Positions 16,844 to 25,642 of a stretch of DNA of 64,000 nucleotides are shown here, in pieces. Source of the stretch: Bacteroidota bacterium (GTDB lineage Bacteria; Bacteroidota; Bacteroidia; Chitinophagales; Chitinophagaceae). The translations under genes and the position numbers were made by a program. The notes beneath the pieces are model-generated. The model was not told the DNA's origin. It saw only the letters and a program-made list of their open reading frames with translations, and searched no databases. The stretch covers positions 41,336 through 105,335 of the forward strand of contig JAEZGS010000025.1 in the NCBI GenBank assembly GCA_023437225.1, in the 5' to 3' direction. The stretch's first letter is position 1, and every line of letters starts with the position of its first letter.

Positions 16844-18319
16844 ATGGCTTCTGCACATTACGATAAATATGTTACCAGGATGCAGCGCATCGCAGACCTG
16901 CGGTATGCTTCAGATCTGTTACAATGGGACCAGGAAACTTATTTACCTTCTAAGGGCGCATCGTTTCGTGGACAGCAGATTGCCACTCTATCCGAATTAT
17001 CGCACGAGATGTTCGTTGAAGAAAGCCTTGGAAACCTGCTTGAGGACCTTATGGCCTCGAATGATCTGAGCTTCGAAGAGAAACGAAATGTTGAGCTTAC
17101 GCTTGAAGACCACCGACGCGAACGGAAGCTACCTACTTCATTTGTTCGAAAACTAACGGAGACGGTCAACCGAAGTTTTCATAGCTGGATAGAAGCCCGG
17201 AAGCAAAATGATTTCAATTTTTTCAAAAACGATTTGCAGGAGTTGGTCGACCTCAAATTGCAGGAAGCGGAATACATCGGGTACGAACAACATCCATACG
17301 ATGCATTGATAACCGATTATGATCGGGGAGCCTCCGTACAACTTATCGATAAAATATTCAGTGATCTTTCAGGGCCATTGAAACTTGTTCTGGACCGGTG
17401 CCTGAATGCAAGCCAGGTAGATGACGCATTTCTGAAGCAACATTTCGACCGCGATGTCCAATGGAAATTCGGTTTGCATCTGCTGCGGGATCTTCATTTT
17501 GATTTCGACGCCGGCAGGCAGGACGTTTCTGAGCATCCGTTTACAACAAGCTTCAATGCCCTTGATGTTAGAGTAACTACGCGAATTGATGAGAACGACT
17601 TTTCAAACATGACATGGAGTTGCATCCATGAACTAGGGCACGCCTTATATGAGCAGGGGCTTCCCGCTTCAGCATACGGGTTGCCGCTTGGCCAGTCAGC
17701 CTCCTTAACCATTCATGAATCCCAATCGCGTTTGTGGGAGAATCACATCGGTCGTAGCAGATCTTTCTGCGAAAAATATCTTCCCTTGTTGAAAAACTAT
17801 TTTCCCGGACTGTTGGATCAGGTTCATTCAAATGAATTTTACCGCGCGATAAATAAAGTAAGCCCTTCGCTCATCCGCACTGAGGCCGATGAGGTTACTT
17901 ATCACTTTCATGTGATGATCCGGTATGAGCTTGAAAAAAAGCTACTCGAGCGACAGATCAACTCAAGCGATATTCCGGCGTTTTGGAATGAGCAATACAA
18001 GACGCTTCTTGGCGTAGATGTGCCAAATGATAAGGAAGGATGCCTGCAGGATGTTCACTGGAGTCATGGAAGCTTCGGCTACTTCCCCACCTATAGTCTC
18101 GGAAGCCTCTATGCCGCGCAATTCTTCGCGCATGCATCCATTGCGATGCGCGATGAGCTTGATACTGCAAGTCTTCTCACCTGGTTAAGGCAAAATATCC
18201 ATCAAAAGGGTCGGCTTTATTTAAATGAAGAGCTTTGCCAGCAGGCGACAGGCGAAACATTGCAAACGGGTTACTTTATGAATTATCTGGAAAAAAAATA
18301 TTCCGGAATTTATGCCTAA
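16844..18319 (+). CDS. Carboxypeptidase Taq family metallopeptidase (M32)
   Basis: A zinc carboxypeptidase of 491 residues, cytoplasmic (no signal peptide). The zinc motif is His262-Glu263-Leu-Gly-His266, with Glu292 in IHESQSRLWEN as the third ligand, which is the M32 pattern. Further family segments are GSFGYFPTYSLGSLYAAQF near the C-terminus and PFTTSFNALDVRVTTR before the zinc site. The ATG at 16844 is used; an upstream GTG at 16826 would add six residues. It removes amino acids from peptide C-termini during peptide turnover. It is a single gene between two convergent or unrelated neighbours. Confidence 0.95.
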   Translation: MASAHYDKYVTRMQRIADLRYASDLLQWDQETYLPSKGASFRGQQIATLSELSHEMFVEESLGNLLEDLMASNDLSFEEKRNVELTLEDHRRERKLPTSFVRKLTETVNRSFHSWIEARKQNDFNFFKNDLQELVDLKLQEAEYIGYEQHPYDALITDYDRGASVQLIDKIFSDLSGPLKLVLDRCLNASQVDDAFLKQHFDRDVQWKFGLHLLRDLHFDFDAGRQDVSEHPFTTSFNALDVRVTTRIDENDFSNMTWSCIHELGHALYEQGLPASAYGLPLGQSASLTIHESQSRLWENHIGRSRSFCEKYLPLLKNYFPGLLDQVHSNEFYRAINKVSPSLIRTEADEVTYHFHVMIRYELEKKLLERQINSSDIPAFWNEQYKTLLGVDVPNDKEGCLQDVHWSHGSFGYFPTYSLGSLYAAQFFAHASIAMRDELDTASLLTWLRQNIHQKGRLYLNEELCQQATGETLQTGYFMNYLEKKYSGIYA

Positions 18320-18579
18320 ATGATTTACCAATAAACACGCGGATGTATTGATTATTTGTGCTTGCAATGGATTGCGAAACCATAGCACCCAAAGCTTCCA
18401 TTCATTCGTACATAATAAATGCGCACATTTTTTGTTATTTTGATGGAGCGTTTTTTTTTGCCTCCGGGCCAATCATCCTTGTCAATCACCAGATATCTCT
18501 ATTCCACTACTCATGTTGAACCAGGAATTCGTACCTGAATCATCAGGTCATAGATCTGTTACCGATAAACGTTGATGGT

Positions 18580-21500
18580 TTGACAATCAGAATATATTTA
18601 GTGATCCTTTTTTTCATGTTTGTTTCAGCAGTCCGGGCCCAGAATCCGGGTGCTGATTTTACCGTATCGAAACAGGCAGGCTGTTCCCCTCTTACTGTTT
18701 CATTTCGGGATTCGTCGAGCGGAGATCCAAAATACTGGAACTGGGATTTCGGGAACGGACAGATCAGCAACGTTCAACACCCGACGGTCACTTATACGCG
18801 GCCTGGAACTTACACCGTAACGCTCGTCGTGAGAAACGCGTTTGGTACAGATGGCATCACCAAAGAATCTCTCATAACGGTAGCGGGATCGCCGACGGCA
18901 AACTTCGCAGCCGATCGGATCAATGCCTGCATCCCCTCTACGATAAATTTTTCCGATCGAAGCATTGACACAACAGGCACCCTCACTGCATGGGAATGGA
19001 GTTTCGGAGACGGGACCACGTCAAGCGAACAGAATCCCTCTCATAGTTACTCACAACCCGGTTTTTATACTGTTTCATTGAAAGTCACCAGCAGCAGCGG
19101 TTGCACTTCAACAAGCACACGCGTCCGTTTGATTCGCATTTTCTCAGGTGTGATCGCCGATTTTGTGCCCACCGCACCTGCAACGTGCCGGCCGCCTTTT
19201 GATGTCACTTTAATGAATCAAACAAGCGGACCTGGCGTCATGAGTTATACCTGGGACCTTGGCAATGGCGCAACTTCAACTGCGCAAAATCCAGCAGTCA
19301 CCTATTCTTCCAATGGGACATACAGTGCACGCCTGACAGCAACGAGCGACTTTGGTTGCTCAAACACAGTTGAAAAAAGCTTTCCGATCCAACAGTTCAA
19401 TACAGATTTTAGCGGACCCGATACAATTTGTATAAACTCATTCGCAAGTTTTACAAACATATCTACCGACAGTGCTCAATTGACGGAATGGAGGCTTGGC
19501 GACAGTAGTTATGCAGGTTCCGGCGCAACACGGTTCTTTGCTGCAGCGGGAATTTATCCTATCCGGCTGATACAGTCATTTGGCACATGTAAGGATTCCG
19601 TAACCCGGAATCTTGTTGTTGTTAATAAGCCTCAGGTGCAATTTACATCTGACAAAACTGAAGGATGCCGCGCTCCCTTCATCGTCAACTTCACCGACCA
19701 GACACCCAATGCAGTTGCGTGGCTATGGGAATTCGGTGACGGCACAAGTTCTACTGATCGCACTCCTCAACACGAGTATACATCACTTGGAACATTCGAC
19801 GTCAAACTCACAGTTACTGATCGATTCGGCTGCACAGATACCTTGCTGAGAGCTGCATACATTCAGATTGCGGCGCCAACGGTGCAAATCAGAAATGCAC
19901 CTGCTGGTGGTTGTGCTCCGTTTATTTATTCGCCCACAATTAATCTTGTATCCGTTGAGCCGGTAACAAACTACCTATGGGATTTTGGAGACGGGGGTAC
20001 TTCATCAGCTGCTGCACCGACGCATACATACGCGGATTCAGGAACATATAATTTGTCACTACGAATTACCACCGCAAGTGGGTGCGAAGCCTTTGTTTCT
20101 GTTGCCAATGGCGTGCGTGTAGGTAAACTACCTGTCGCAAATTTCACGGTCGTGCAAACGGATGTTTGCGCATCTACTGCAGTACAGTTTTTAGATAATT
20201 CCACTGGAGGAGTCAATGCATGGAACTGGAACTTTGGAGATGGAAGTATTTCAAATTTACAGAACCCCACACATCAATTCAGGGACACAGGCATGATGCA
20301 AGTGACATTAACAGCCTTGAACAATGGATGCCCGGCTACATTAACACGATCAAACTCAGTACACATCCAGCCGCCGGTGGCGGACTTTACCGTTGACGTA
20401 AGTTGTGTGCAGTCAGGTCTTGTTAACTTCACCAACCGTTCGCTCTTGAATCCCAATCTGCCCGTGAAATACTTCTGGCAATTCGGTGACCCTGACAACA
20501 ATATCGATTCTGTGAGAAATCCGCAGTTTCGGTTTCCAGGTGTGGGCACTTATAATGTTTCGCTTACTGTAACACAGGACACATGCTCAAATGTCTTCGT
20601 GTTTCCTGTCACAGTGACTAGTGAGCGTGCTCAATTCAGTGTCAGCAAATCTTCTGTATGCCTGAATGAAAATGTCACTCTAAGCGCTACCGGCAGTAAC
20701 TCTTCAAACATTTCTTCGTACAGATGGCGGATTGACCAGGGCAACTGGTTTCCAGGTGGAAGAAGTATTGACACCAGCTTTCAAACAACAGGAGATCGGA
20801 CGATTTCTCTGATCACTGTTGATATCAACGGTTGTACAGATACACTTGTGCGTGTTGCAGCCTTATCTGTCACCGGACCCACAGCAGGATTCAGTGTAAA
20901 CCAATTTGAAAACTGCGTTGATGCTCCAGTGACATTTAATGATACCACAAAATCGCCGGTAGCCATAAGGACCTGGCGGTGGGATTTTGGCGATGGAAAC
21001 AGCGCAGTATTCACGGCTCCCGGTTTTACTCACACATATACCGATACGGGGCTTTTCAAGGTAACACTTACCGTCGAAGATGTAAATGGATGCGTTGATA
21101 GTAACTCCGTGATCAACGTAATTCATGTGTCAAAGGCACGTGCAAATTTTGGCAGCGATACTACCGTTGTTTGTCCCGGTATTCCCATTACTCTCAGCGA
21201 TTCGTCTGCCGGCCCGGAACTGAGATATCAATGGTATTTCGGTGATGGAAGGACGTCAACCGCTCAACAACCCATACACTCTTATTCAGGAGATGATGCT
21301 ATATATACTGTGTCACTGCGGGTAACCAATGAGTTCGGTTGTTCCGATTCTCTCGCACGCGAAAATTTCATTTCGGTCCGCACACCTAAAGCGTCATTTA
21401 ATATGCGAGACAGTCTCACCTTATGCCCACCGTTCGAAACTGCCTTTTATAATACAGGAACGGATTTCGAAACTATTTACTGGGATATGGGTGACGGCAG

Positions 21501-22908
21501 CAATGCTTTGCTGGGAGATACCGTACGCCATTTCTTCAATGCATATGGTACATATAATCCGAAATTAATTCTTGTCGGCTATGGTGGTTGCCGGGATACG
21601 GCTACAAAGACAGTGCGTGTAGTTAATCCAAATTCAGTTGTGATGGACTACTCACCTCTTGGTGCATGCAATCGACTTAATGTAGACTTCAATTTGCAAC
21701 CCCCCGCTGGAACCCGCTTCCTGCTTCAATTTGGAGATGGCAAGACTGATTCCACCCAACGCACTACATTATCACATCTTTATCCGGCGCCGGCGATCTA
21801 TAACCCGGTGATGGTGATTACTGATCCTACTGGTTGTATTGTAAATGTTGGTGGACGCAATCCTATCCGGGTTATAGGAGCCATACCTTTATTTGGCGTA
21901 GACAATACTCAATTCTGCGATTCCGGTACAGTATTCTTCACCAACTATTCGCTTGGTAATGATCCTGTAATAACGCATACCTGGAATTTCGGCGATGGAC
22001 AAACATCGAATAATCGTGATGAAGTCCACTCCTATTCGCAGCCCGGGATTTATACACCTACATTAACCGTACTTACCCGAAGTGGGTGCACTGATTCTGT
22101 TCAGGACACAATTGTGGTTCACAGCACTCCGGCAACAACCATTATTTCAAAGGATACTGTTTGCGTAGGAGAACTTGTATTACTTAACGGACAACTCAAC
22201 AGTCCGGCGACAAGCCCTGTTGAGTTTTCCTGGAGTTTTGGAGATGGCTCTACGTCGTCAATTAATAATCCCTCTCACAGGTTCGGGGCACCTGGCAACT
22301 ACACGATTACTCTGAATACTACTGTACCTTTTGGCTGTTCAAGTGTCAGCACAAAGGAAATTGTTGTTGTTCCGGGACCCGAAATCATTTTTGGTGAAGA
22401 CCCCACGATTGTGTCTGGTCGTTCAACTCCAGTTCCGGTAACATATAATGGCGACATCATCCGATACGAGTGGACACCACCCCGCGATCTTACATGCACC
22501 GATTGTCCATTTCCAAATGCCCGTCCACGCTACGATACCAGGTATAGCCTTACAGTAACTGATCGCCGCGGATGTACGTCAACTGCGGAAATCCAGGTTA
22601 ATGTGGTCTGTAGCGGAAGCAACGTTTTCCTCCCGACCACTTTCTCTCCAAACGGAGATGGATCGAACGACATTTTTTACGTGCGCGGAACCGGTTTGTT
22701 TTCGGTAAAGTCATTTAGAGTGTTCAATCGATGGGGTCAAATGGTATTTGAAAAGTTGAACTTTCAACCAAATCAACAAACCCATGGCTGGAACGGCAAA
22801 CTCAATGGAAAAGATCTATCGTCGGATGTATATGTGTATGCCGTTGAAGTTATGTGCGACAATGGCGAGGTATTTATTGAGAAAGGCAATGTAATGCTAT
22901 TAAGATAA
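18580..22908 (+). CDS. Giant PKD-repeat surface protein with T9SS type B sorting tail
   Basis: A 1442-residue secreted protein. No in-frame ATG occurs near the start; the TTG at 18580 begins a good signal peptide (IRIYLVILFFMFVSAVRAQ), and an in-frame stop lies at 18565, so a non-ATG start is needed. The body contains about 15 PKD-like units, most with the W-x-FGDG core (for example WEWSFGDGTTS, WLWEFGDGTSS, HTWNFGDGQTS); units 4, 8 and 9 are degenerate. The C-terminal about 95 residues (FLPTTFSPNGDGSNDIF, FRVFNRWGQMVFE, VYVYAVEVMC) are a gliding-motility-associated type B T9SS tail. It probably is an adhesin exported by T9SS and linked to the cell surface. The next gene, a PorP/SprF-like protein, starts three bases after its stop. 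Confidence 0.93.
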   Translation: MTIRIYLVILFFMFVSAVRAQNPGADFTVSKQAGCSPLTVSFRDSSSGDPKYWNWDFGNGQISNVQHPTVTYTRPGTYTVTLVVRNAFGTDGITKESLITVAGSPTANFAADRINACIPSTINFSDRSIDTTGTLTAWEWSFGDGTTSSEQNPSHSYSQPGFYTVSLKVTSSSGCTSTSTRVRLIRIFSGVIADFVPTAPATCRPPFDVTLMNQTSGPGVMSYTWDLGNGATSTAQNPAVTYSSNGTYSARLTATSDFGCSNTVEKSFPIQQFNTDFSGPDTICINSFASFTNISTDSAQLTEWRLGDSSYAGSGATRFFAAAGIYPIRLIQSFGTCKDSVTRNLVVVNKPQVQFTSDKTEGCRAPFIVNFTDQTPNAVAWLWEFGDGTSSTDRTPQHEYTSLGTFDVKLTVTDRFGCTDTLLRAAYIQIAAPTVQIRNAPAGGCAPFIYSPTINLVSVEPVTNYLWDFGDGGTSSAAAPTHTYADSGTYNLSLRITTASGCEAFVSVANGVRVGKLPVANFTVVQTDVCASTAVQFLDNSTGGVNAWNWNFGDGSISNLQNPTHQFRDTGMMQVTLTALNNGCPATLTRSNSVHIQPPVADFTVDVSCVQSGLVNFTNRSLLNPNLPVKYFWQFGDPDNNIDSVRNPQFRFPGVGTYNVSLTVTQDTCSNVFVFPVTVTSERAQFSVSKSSVCLNENVTLSATGSNSSNISSYRWRIDQGNWFPGGRSIDTSFQTTGDRTISLITVDINGCTDTLVRVAALSVTGPTAGFSVNQFENCVDAPVTFNDTTKSPVAIRTWRWDFGDGNSAVFTAPGFTHTYTDTGLFKVTLTVEDVNGCVDSNSVINVIHVSKARANFGSDTTVVCPGIPITLSDSSAGPELRYQWYFGDGRTSTAQQPIHSYSGDDAIYTVSLRVTNEFGCSDSLARENFISVRTPKASFNMRDSLTLCPPFETAFYNTGTDFETIYWDMGDGSNALLGDTVRHFFNAYGTYNPKLILVGYGGCRDTATKTVRVVNPNSVVMDYSPLGACNRLNVDFNLQPPAGTRFLLQFGDGKTDSTQRTTLSHLYPAPAIYNPVMVITDPTGCIVNVGGRNPIRVIGAIPLFGVDNTQFCDSGTVFFTNYSLGNDPVITHTWNFGDGQTSNNRDEVHSYSQPGIYTPTLTVLTRSGCTDSVQDTIVVHSTPATTIISKDTVCVGELVLLNGQLNSPATSPVEFSWSFGDGSTSSINNPSHRFGAPGNYTITLNTTVPFGCSSVSTKEIVVVPGPEIIFGEDPTIVSGRSTPVPVTYNGDIIRYEWTPPRDLTCTDCPFPNARPRYDTRYSLTVTDRRGCTSTAEIQVNVVCSGSNVFLPTTFSPNGDGSNDIFYVRGTGLFSVKSFRVFNRWGQMVFEKLNFQPNQQTHGWNGKLNGKDLSSDVYVYAVEVMCDNGEVFIEKGNVMLLR

Positions 22909-22911
22909 TTC

Positions 22912-23952
22912 ATGAAGCGATCAATCGAACATACCCGTAGTGTATTACTTGTGGCATTGCTGTGGCTTCTGTCTCCTGCGGGAGTGGCTCAGGACATACA
23001 TCTATCGCAATTCTACGAGGTACCACTGCAACGCAACCCGGCACTTGCAGGAATATTTACGGGCGATTACCGACTTCAGGCGCTGATGCGTTCTCAATGG
23101 AACAGTGTAACCAATTCATTCAAGACCGGCATCTTCAGTGGCGAATACAAAATGCCAATTGGCAGATCAGATGATTTTATCACGGGCGGCATGCAAATGT
23201 TTGCAGACCAGGCAGGCACTGTTGACCTGCTAAACGCTCAACTGCACGGCACTGTGAATTATCACAAGTCACTTAGCGGCGTGAAACCGATGTACCTGTC
23301 CTTTGGTGTCACGGCAGGTATTTTGCGCAAGACTGTAAACCTTTCACGGGTAACTACCGATAACCAATGGATCGGTGGTTTTGACGGTAGTCGGCCAATT
23401 GGTGAGGCTGCGCTTGTTCCGCAGTTTATGGCGCTCGACGCGGCGGCAGGTGTCAGTTATAATGCAAATTTTGGCCGAAAAGAAAAGAACATGTTTTTTG
23501 TAGGGGTTGCCATGCACCATCTCAATAAACCTCGTAATTCGTTTTATGCGGTGGATAATGTTCCACTACCTGTGAAATCGGTGTTTTCCCTGGGCGTCCG
23601 GTGGGGCGTCGATGACTTTGCTTCCTTTGTTTTGCAGGCGGATCACTACAGACAGGGAGCATTTGAGGAGTTTATAGGAGGCGTGTTATACAGTTACAAT
23701 TTGGATAGGGATCCGGAAAATCCCCTTTACACAATACATATGGGCGCTTTCATCCGGTGGAAGGATGCGATCATTCCGGTTGTGAAACTTCAAAGAAAGC
23801 AGATGTCAATTGGCATCAGCTATGACGTGAACATTTCGCCCTTGCGTGCGGCAAGTCGCGGACGCGGGGGTATGGAGTTGTCTATCAGCTATTTAGGTTT
23901 CGTCAAGAAAATGAGCTCATCGCAGGAAAAAGTATTGTGTCCGAAGTTTTAA
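22912..23952 (+). CDS. PorP/SprF family T9SS-associated outer-membrane protein
   Basis: A 346-residue protein with a signal peptide ending in SPAGVAQ and the family opening DIHLSQFYEVPLQRNPALAG, a diagnostic PorP/SprF segment. The rest is beta-rich, as expected for an outer-membrane barrel, and contains GGMQMFADQAGTV and FFVGVAMHHLNKP. SprF-like proteins act with SprB-type giant adhesins during T9SS export in gliding bacteria, and this gene begins just after the giant PKD gene. The pair looks like a secretion or anchoring module specific for that partner. Confidence 0.93.
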   Translation: MKRSIEHTRSVLLVALLWLLSPAGVAQDIHLSQFYEVPLQRNPALAGIFTGDYRLQALMRSQWNSVTNSFKTGIFSGEYKMPIGRSDDFITGGMQMFADQAGTVDLLNAQLHGTVNYHKSLSGVKPMYLSFGVTAGILRKTVNLSRVTTDNQWIGGFDGSRPIGEAALVPQFMALDAAAGVSYNANFGRKEKNMFFVGVAMHHLNKPRNSFYAVDNVPLPVKSVFSLGVRWGVDDFASFVLQADHYRQGAFEEFIGGVLYSYNLDRDPENPLYTIHMGAFIRWKDAIIPVVKLQRKQMSIGISYDVNISPLRAASRGRGGMELSISYLGFVKKMSSSQEKVLCPKF

Positions 23953-23992
23953 ATTGATTAAACCTTTGCCACTTTTTTAGTTCTATACTTTG

Positions 23993-24000
23993 TAAATTTG
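23993..24000 (+). promoter_or_regulatory. -7 box TAAATTTG before the short sorting-tail gene
   Basis: TAAATTTG is a perfect TAnnTTTG match 24 bases before the ATG at 24025. A TTTG at 23965-23968 is 24 bases upstream rather than the usual 19, so the -33 box is uncertain. Confidence 0.45.
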
Positions 24001-24024
24001 CCAAAAGGCAATAACTTGACGCCA

Positions 24025-24363
24025 ATGAAGATTTTTTACCTTCTTTGCTTATTGTTTATTGTGAATACACATGCAAGCAGCCAGGAACGAGCAGTTCCAG
24101 GAAGGGAATCTTCTACCCGCATCATCAAGTATTATCCCAACCCGGCTGTGTCGCAAATCAATTTCGACTTTACAAAAGGATACGACAGATCCTATACTTT
24201 CCAAATATTTAATTTTCTTGGCAAGAAGGTCTATGAGCTTAGCACGGTCGCTCCAAAAACATCCGTGAATCTATCAAACTTTTATCGCGGTGTCTACATT
24301 TTTCAACTGCGTGATAAGAATGGGAAAGTAGTGGAAAGTGGAAAATTCCAGGTAAGCAAATAA
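24025..24363 (+). CDS. Stand-alone T9SS type A sorting-tail protein
   Basis: A 112-residue protein made of a signal peptide (KIFYLLCLLFIVNTHASSQ), a short linker, and a complete type A sorting domain: IIKYYPNPAVSQINFDF, TFQIFNFLGKKVYEL, and YRGVYIFQLRDKNGK with a C-terminal GKFQVSK. No cargo domain is left between signal and tail. The ATG at 24025 is used because the upstream codons have no conserved features. The tail directs passage through the T9SS pore and usually surface attachment, so this protein may simply occupy that route or serve as a small surface component. It follows the PorP/SprF gene with 72 bases between. Confidence 0.85.
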   Translation: MKIFYLLCLLFIVNTHASSQERAVPGRESSTRIIKYYPNPAVSQINFDFTKGYDRSYTFQIFNFLGKKVYELSTVAPKTSVNLSNFYRGVYIFQLRDKNGKVVESGKFQVSK

Positions 24364-24445
24364 CAAGACGGAAAGCGGTAGTGCAACGCAGAGCGGGCAA
24401 CCGTTCTCCATATCGATGTACGTGACACGTGCAAGTCAGACACTC

Positions 24446-25618
24446 CTACATAACCTGTACGATAAGAAATTTCAGATAGTGAGTATTTTCCCATCCCCAA
24501 ATGATGGGATGATCTGCAGATTGTGCCTGAAAAGCGACCTGTCTTATCTGCCGTCTTGCATCCTTAGCTGCAAGCTGGATCGTTTCCAAAAACAATTCCG
24601 GAGATACCAGGTTTGTGCAGCTTGATGTCACTAAGAATCCACCCGGCCTGATTAGTTTCATGCCACGCAGATTTATTTCTTTATAACCGGTGATTGCCTT
24701 TTGAATGTTTTCACGGGTTTTTGTAAATGAAGGCGGATCTAACATTACTACATCATATTTGCGTCCTTCCTTCCCCCATTGTTTTAGAACATCGAAGGCA
24801 TTCACTGCTTCAAACCGGCATTTTTCATCCACGCCGTTCAATGCTGCATTACGGTTAGCTTGTGTTACGGCATTCTGTGAAATATCGAGTCCAAGTACAG
24901 AGCGCGCACCATAATGCGCAGCATGAATTTCAAATGTACCGGTGTAGGTGAAAGCTCCAAGAACTTCAGCACCTTTAACGATGTTCGCAATTGCACGGCG
25001 GTTATCCTGCTGATCGAGAAAATACCCGGTCTTCTGTCCATTCTCAAGATCTACATGAAACTTCAAACCGTTCTCATTAATTAAAATGTTTGGATCGAAG
25101 TCTCCATAAAGAGGACCCTTAACCTGGCTCATTCCTTCAAGCTCACGCACGGGTACATCATTGCGTTCATAAATTCCTTTGGGATTGAAAATAGATATTA
25201 ATGCTTTCACAATTGCAGGCTTCCAGGTATCAATGCCCAATGCAAGTGTCTGAATGACGAAGTAATCGTTGAATTTATCAATGATCAACTGTGGGAGCAT
25301 ATCGGCTTCGCCAAACACAAGTCTGCAATTTTCTGTGTAACCTATTTGCTGACGATAATTCCAGCATGCCAGTAATCGACGGTGGAAAAACTCTTCGTTG
25401 ATCTCTTCGTTTCTGTCGCGCGTAAGTAAGCGAACAAGTATTTGGGAACGGGGATTCATATAACCTCTCCCCAGAAACTTTTTGTCAATTGTGAACACAT
25501 CGGCAATGCCACCGGGGGTGGTATCACCATCCACCTGGTGTACTTCATTTGCAAAGATCCATGGGTGGCCGTTCAACACTCTATTGCTTATGCGTCGCTT
25601 CAGAATAACTTTGGTCAT
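24446..25618 (-). CDS. RlmI-like class I SAM-dependent rRNA methyltransferase
   Basis: A protein of about 390 residues with an N-terminal PUA-like domain (VILKRRISNRVLNGHPWIFA, IADVFTIDKKFLGRGYMNP) and a C-terminal Rossmann methyltransferase: motif I EVLGAFTYTGTFEIHAA, the DPPSFTK motif IV and SSCTNLVSPELF with a Cys at the catalytic position of 5-methylcytosine enzymes. This is the layout of RlmI, which makes m5C1962 in 23S rRNA in E. coli; the exact position here is not shown. The ATG at 25618 is chosen because it begins the conserved domain. It follows the haloperoxidase-like gene by 24 bases and may share its mRNA. Confidence 0.9.
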   Translation of the reverse strand: MTKVILKRRISNRVLNGHPWIFANEVHQVDGDTTPGGIADVFTIDKKFLGRGYMNPRSQILVRLLTRDRNEEINEEFFHRRLLACWNYRQQIGYTENCRLVFGEADMLPQLIIDKFNDYFVIQTLALGIDTWKPAIVKALISIFNPKGIYERNDVPVRELEGMSQVKGPLYGDFDPNILINENGLKFHVDLENGQKTGYFLDQQDNRRAIANIVKGAEVLGAFTYTGTFEIHAAHYGARSVLGLDISQNAVTQANRNAALNGVDEKCRFEAVNAFDVLKQWGKEGRKYDVVMLDPPSFTKTRENIQKAITGYKEINLRGMKLIRPGGFLVTSSCTNLVSPELFLETIQLAAKDARRQIRQVAFQAQSADHPIIWGWENTHYLKFLIVQVM

Positions 25619-25642
25619 AGGACGCAAAAGTACTGTCTTCAA

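Noticed and set aside
18418..18460. T-rich stretch with a short AAATG-CGCA-CATTT hairpin after the M32 gene
   Set aside because: A 5-bp AT-rich stem is too weak to call a terminator.
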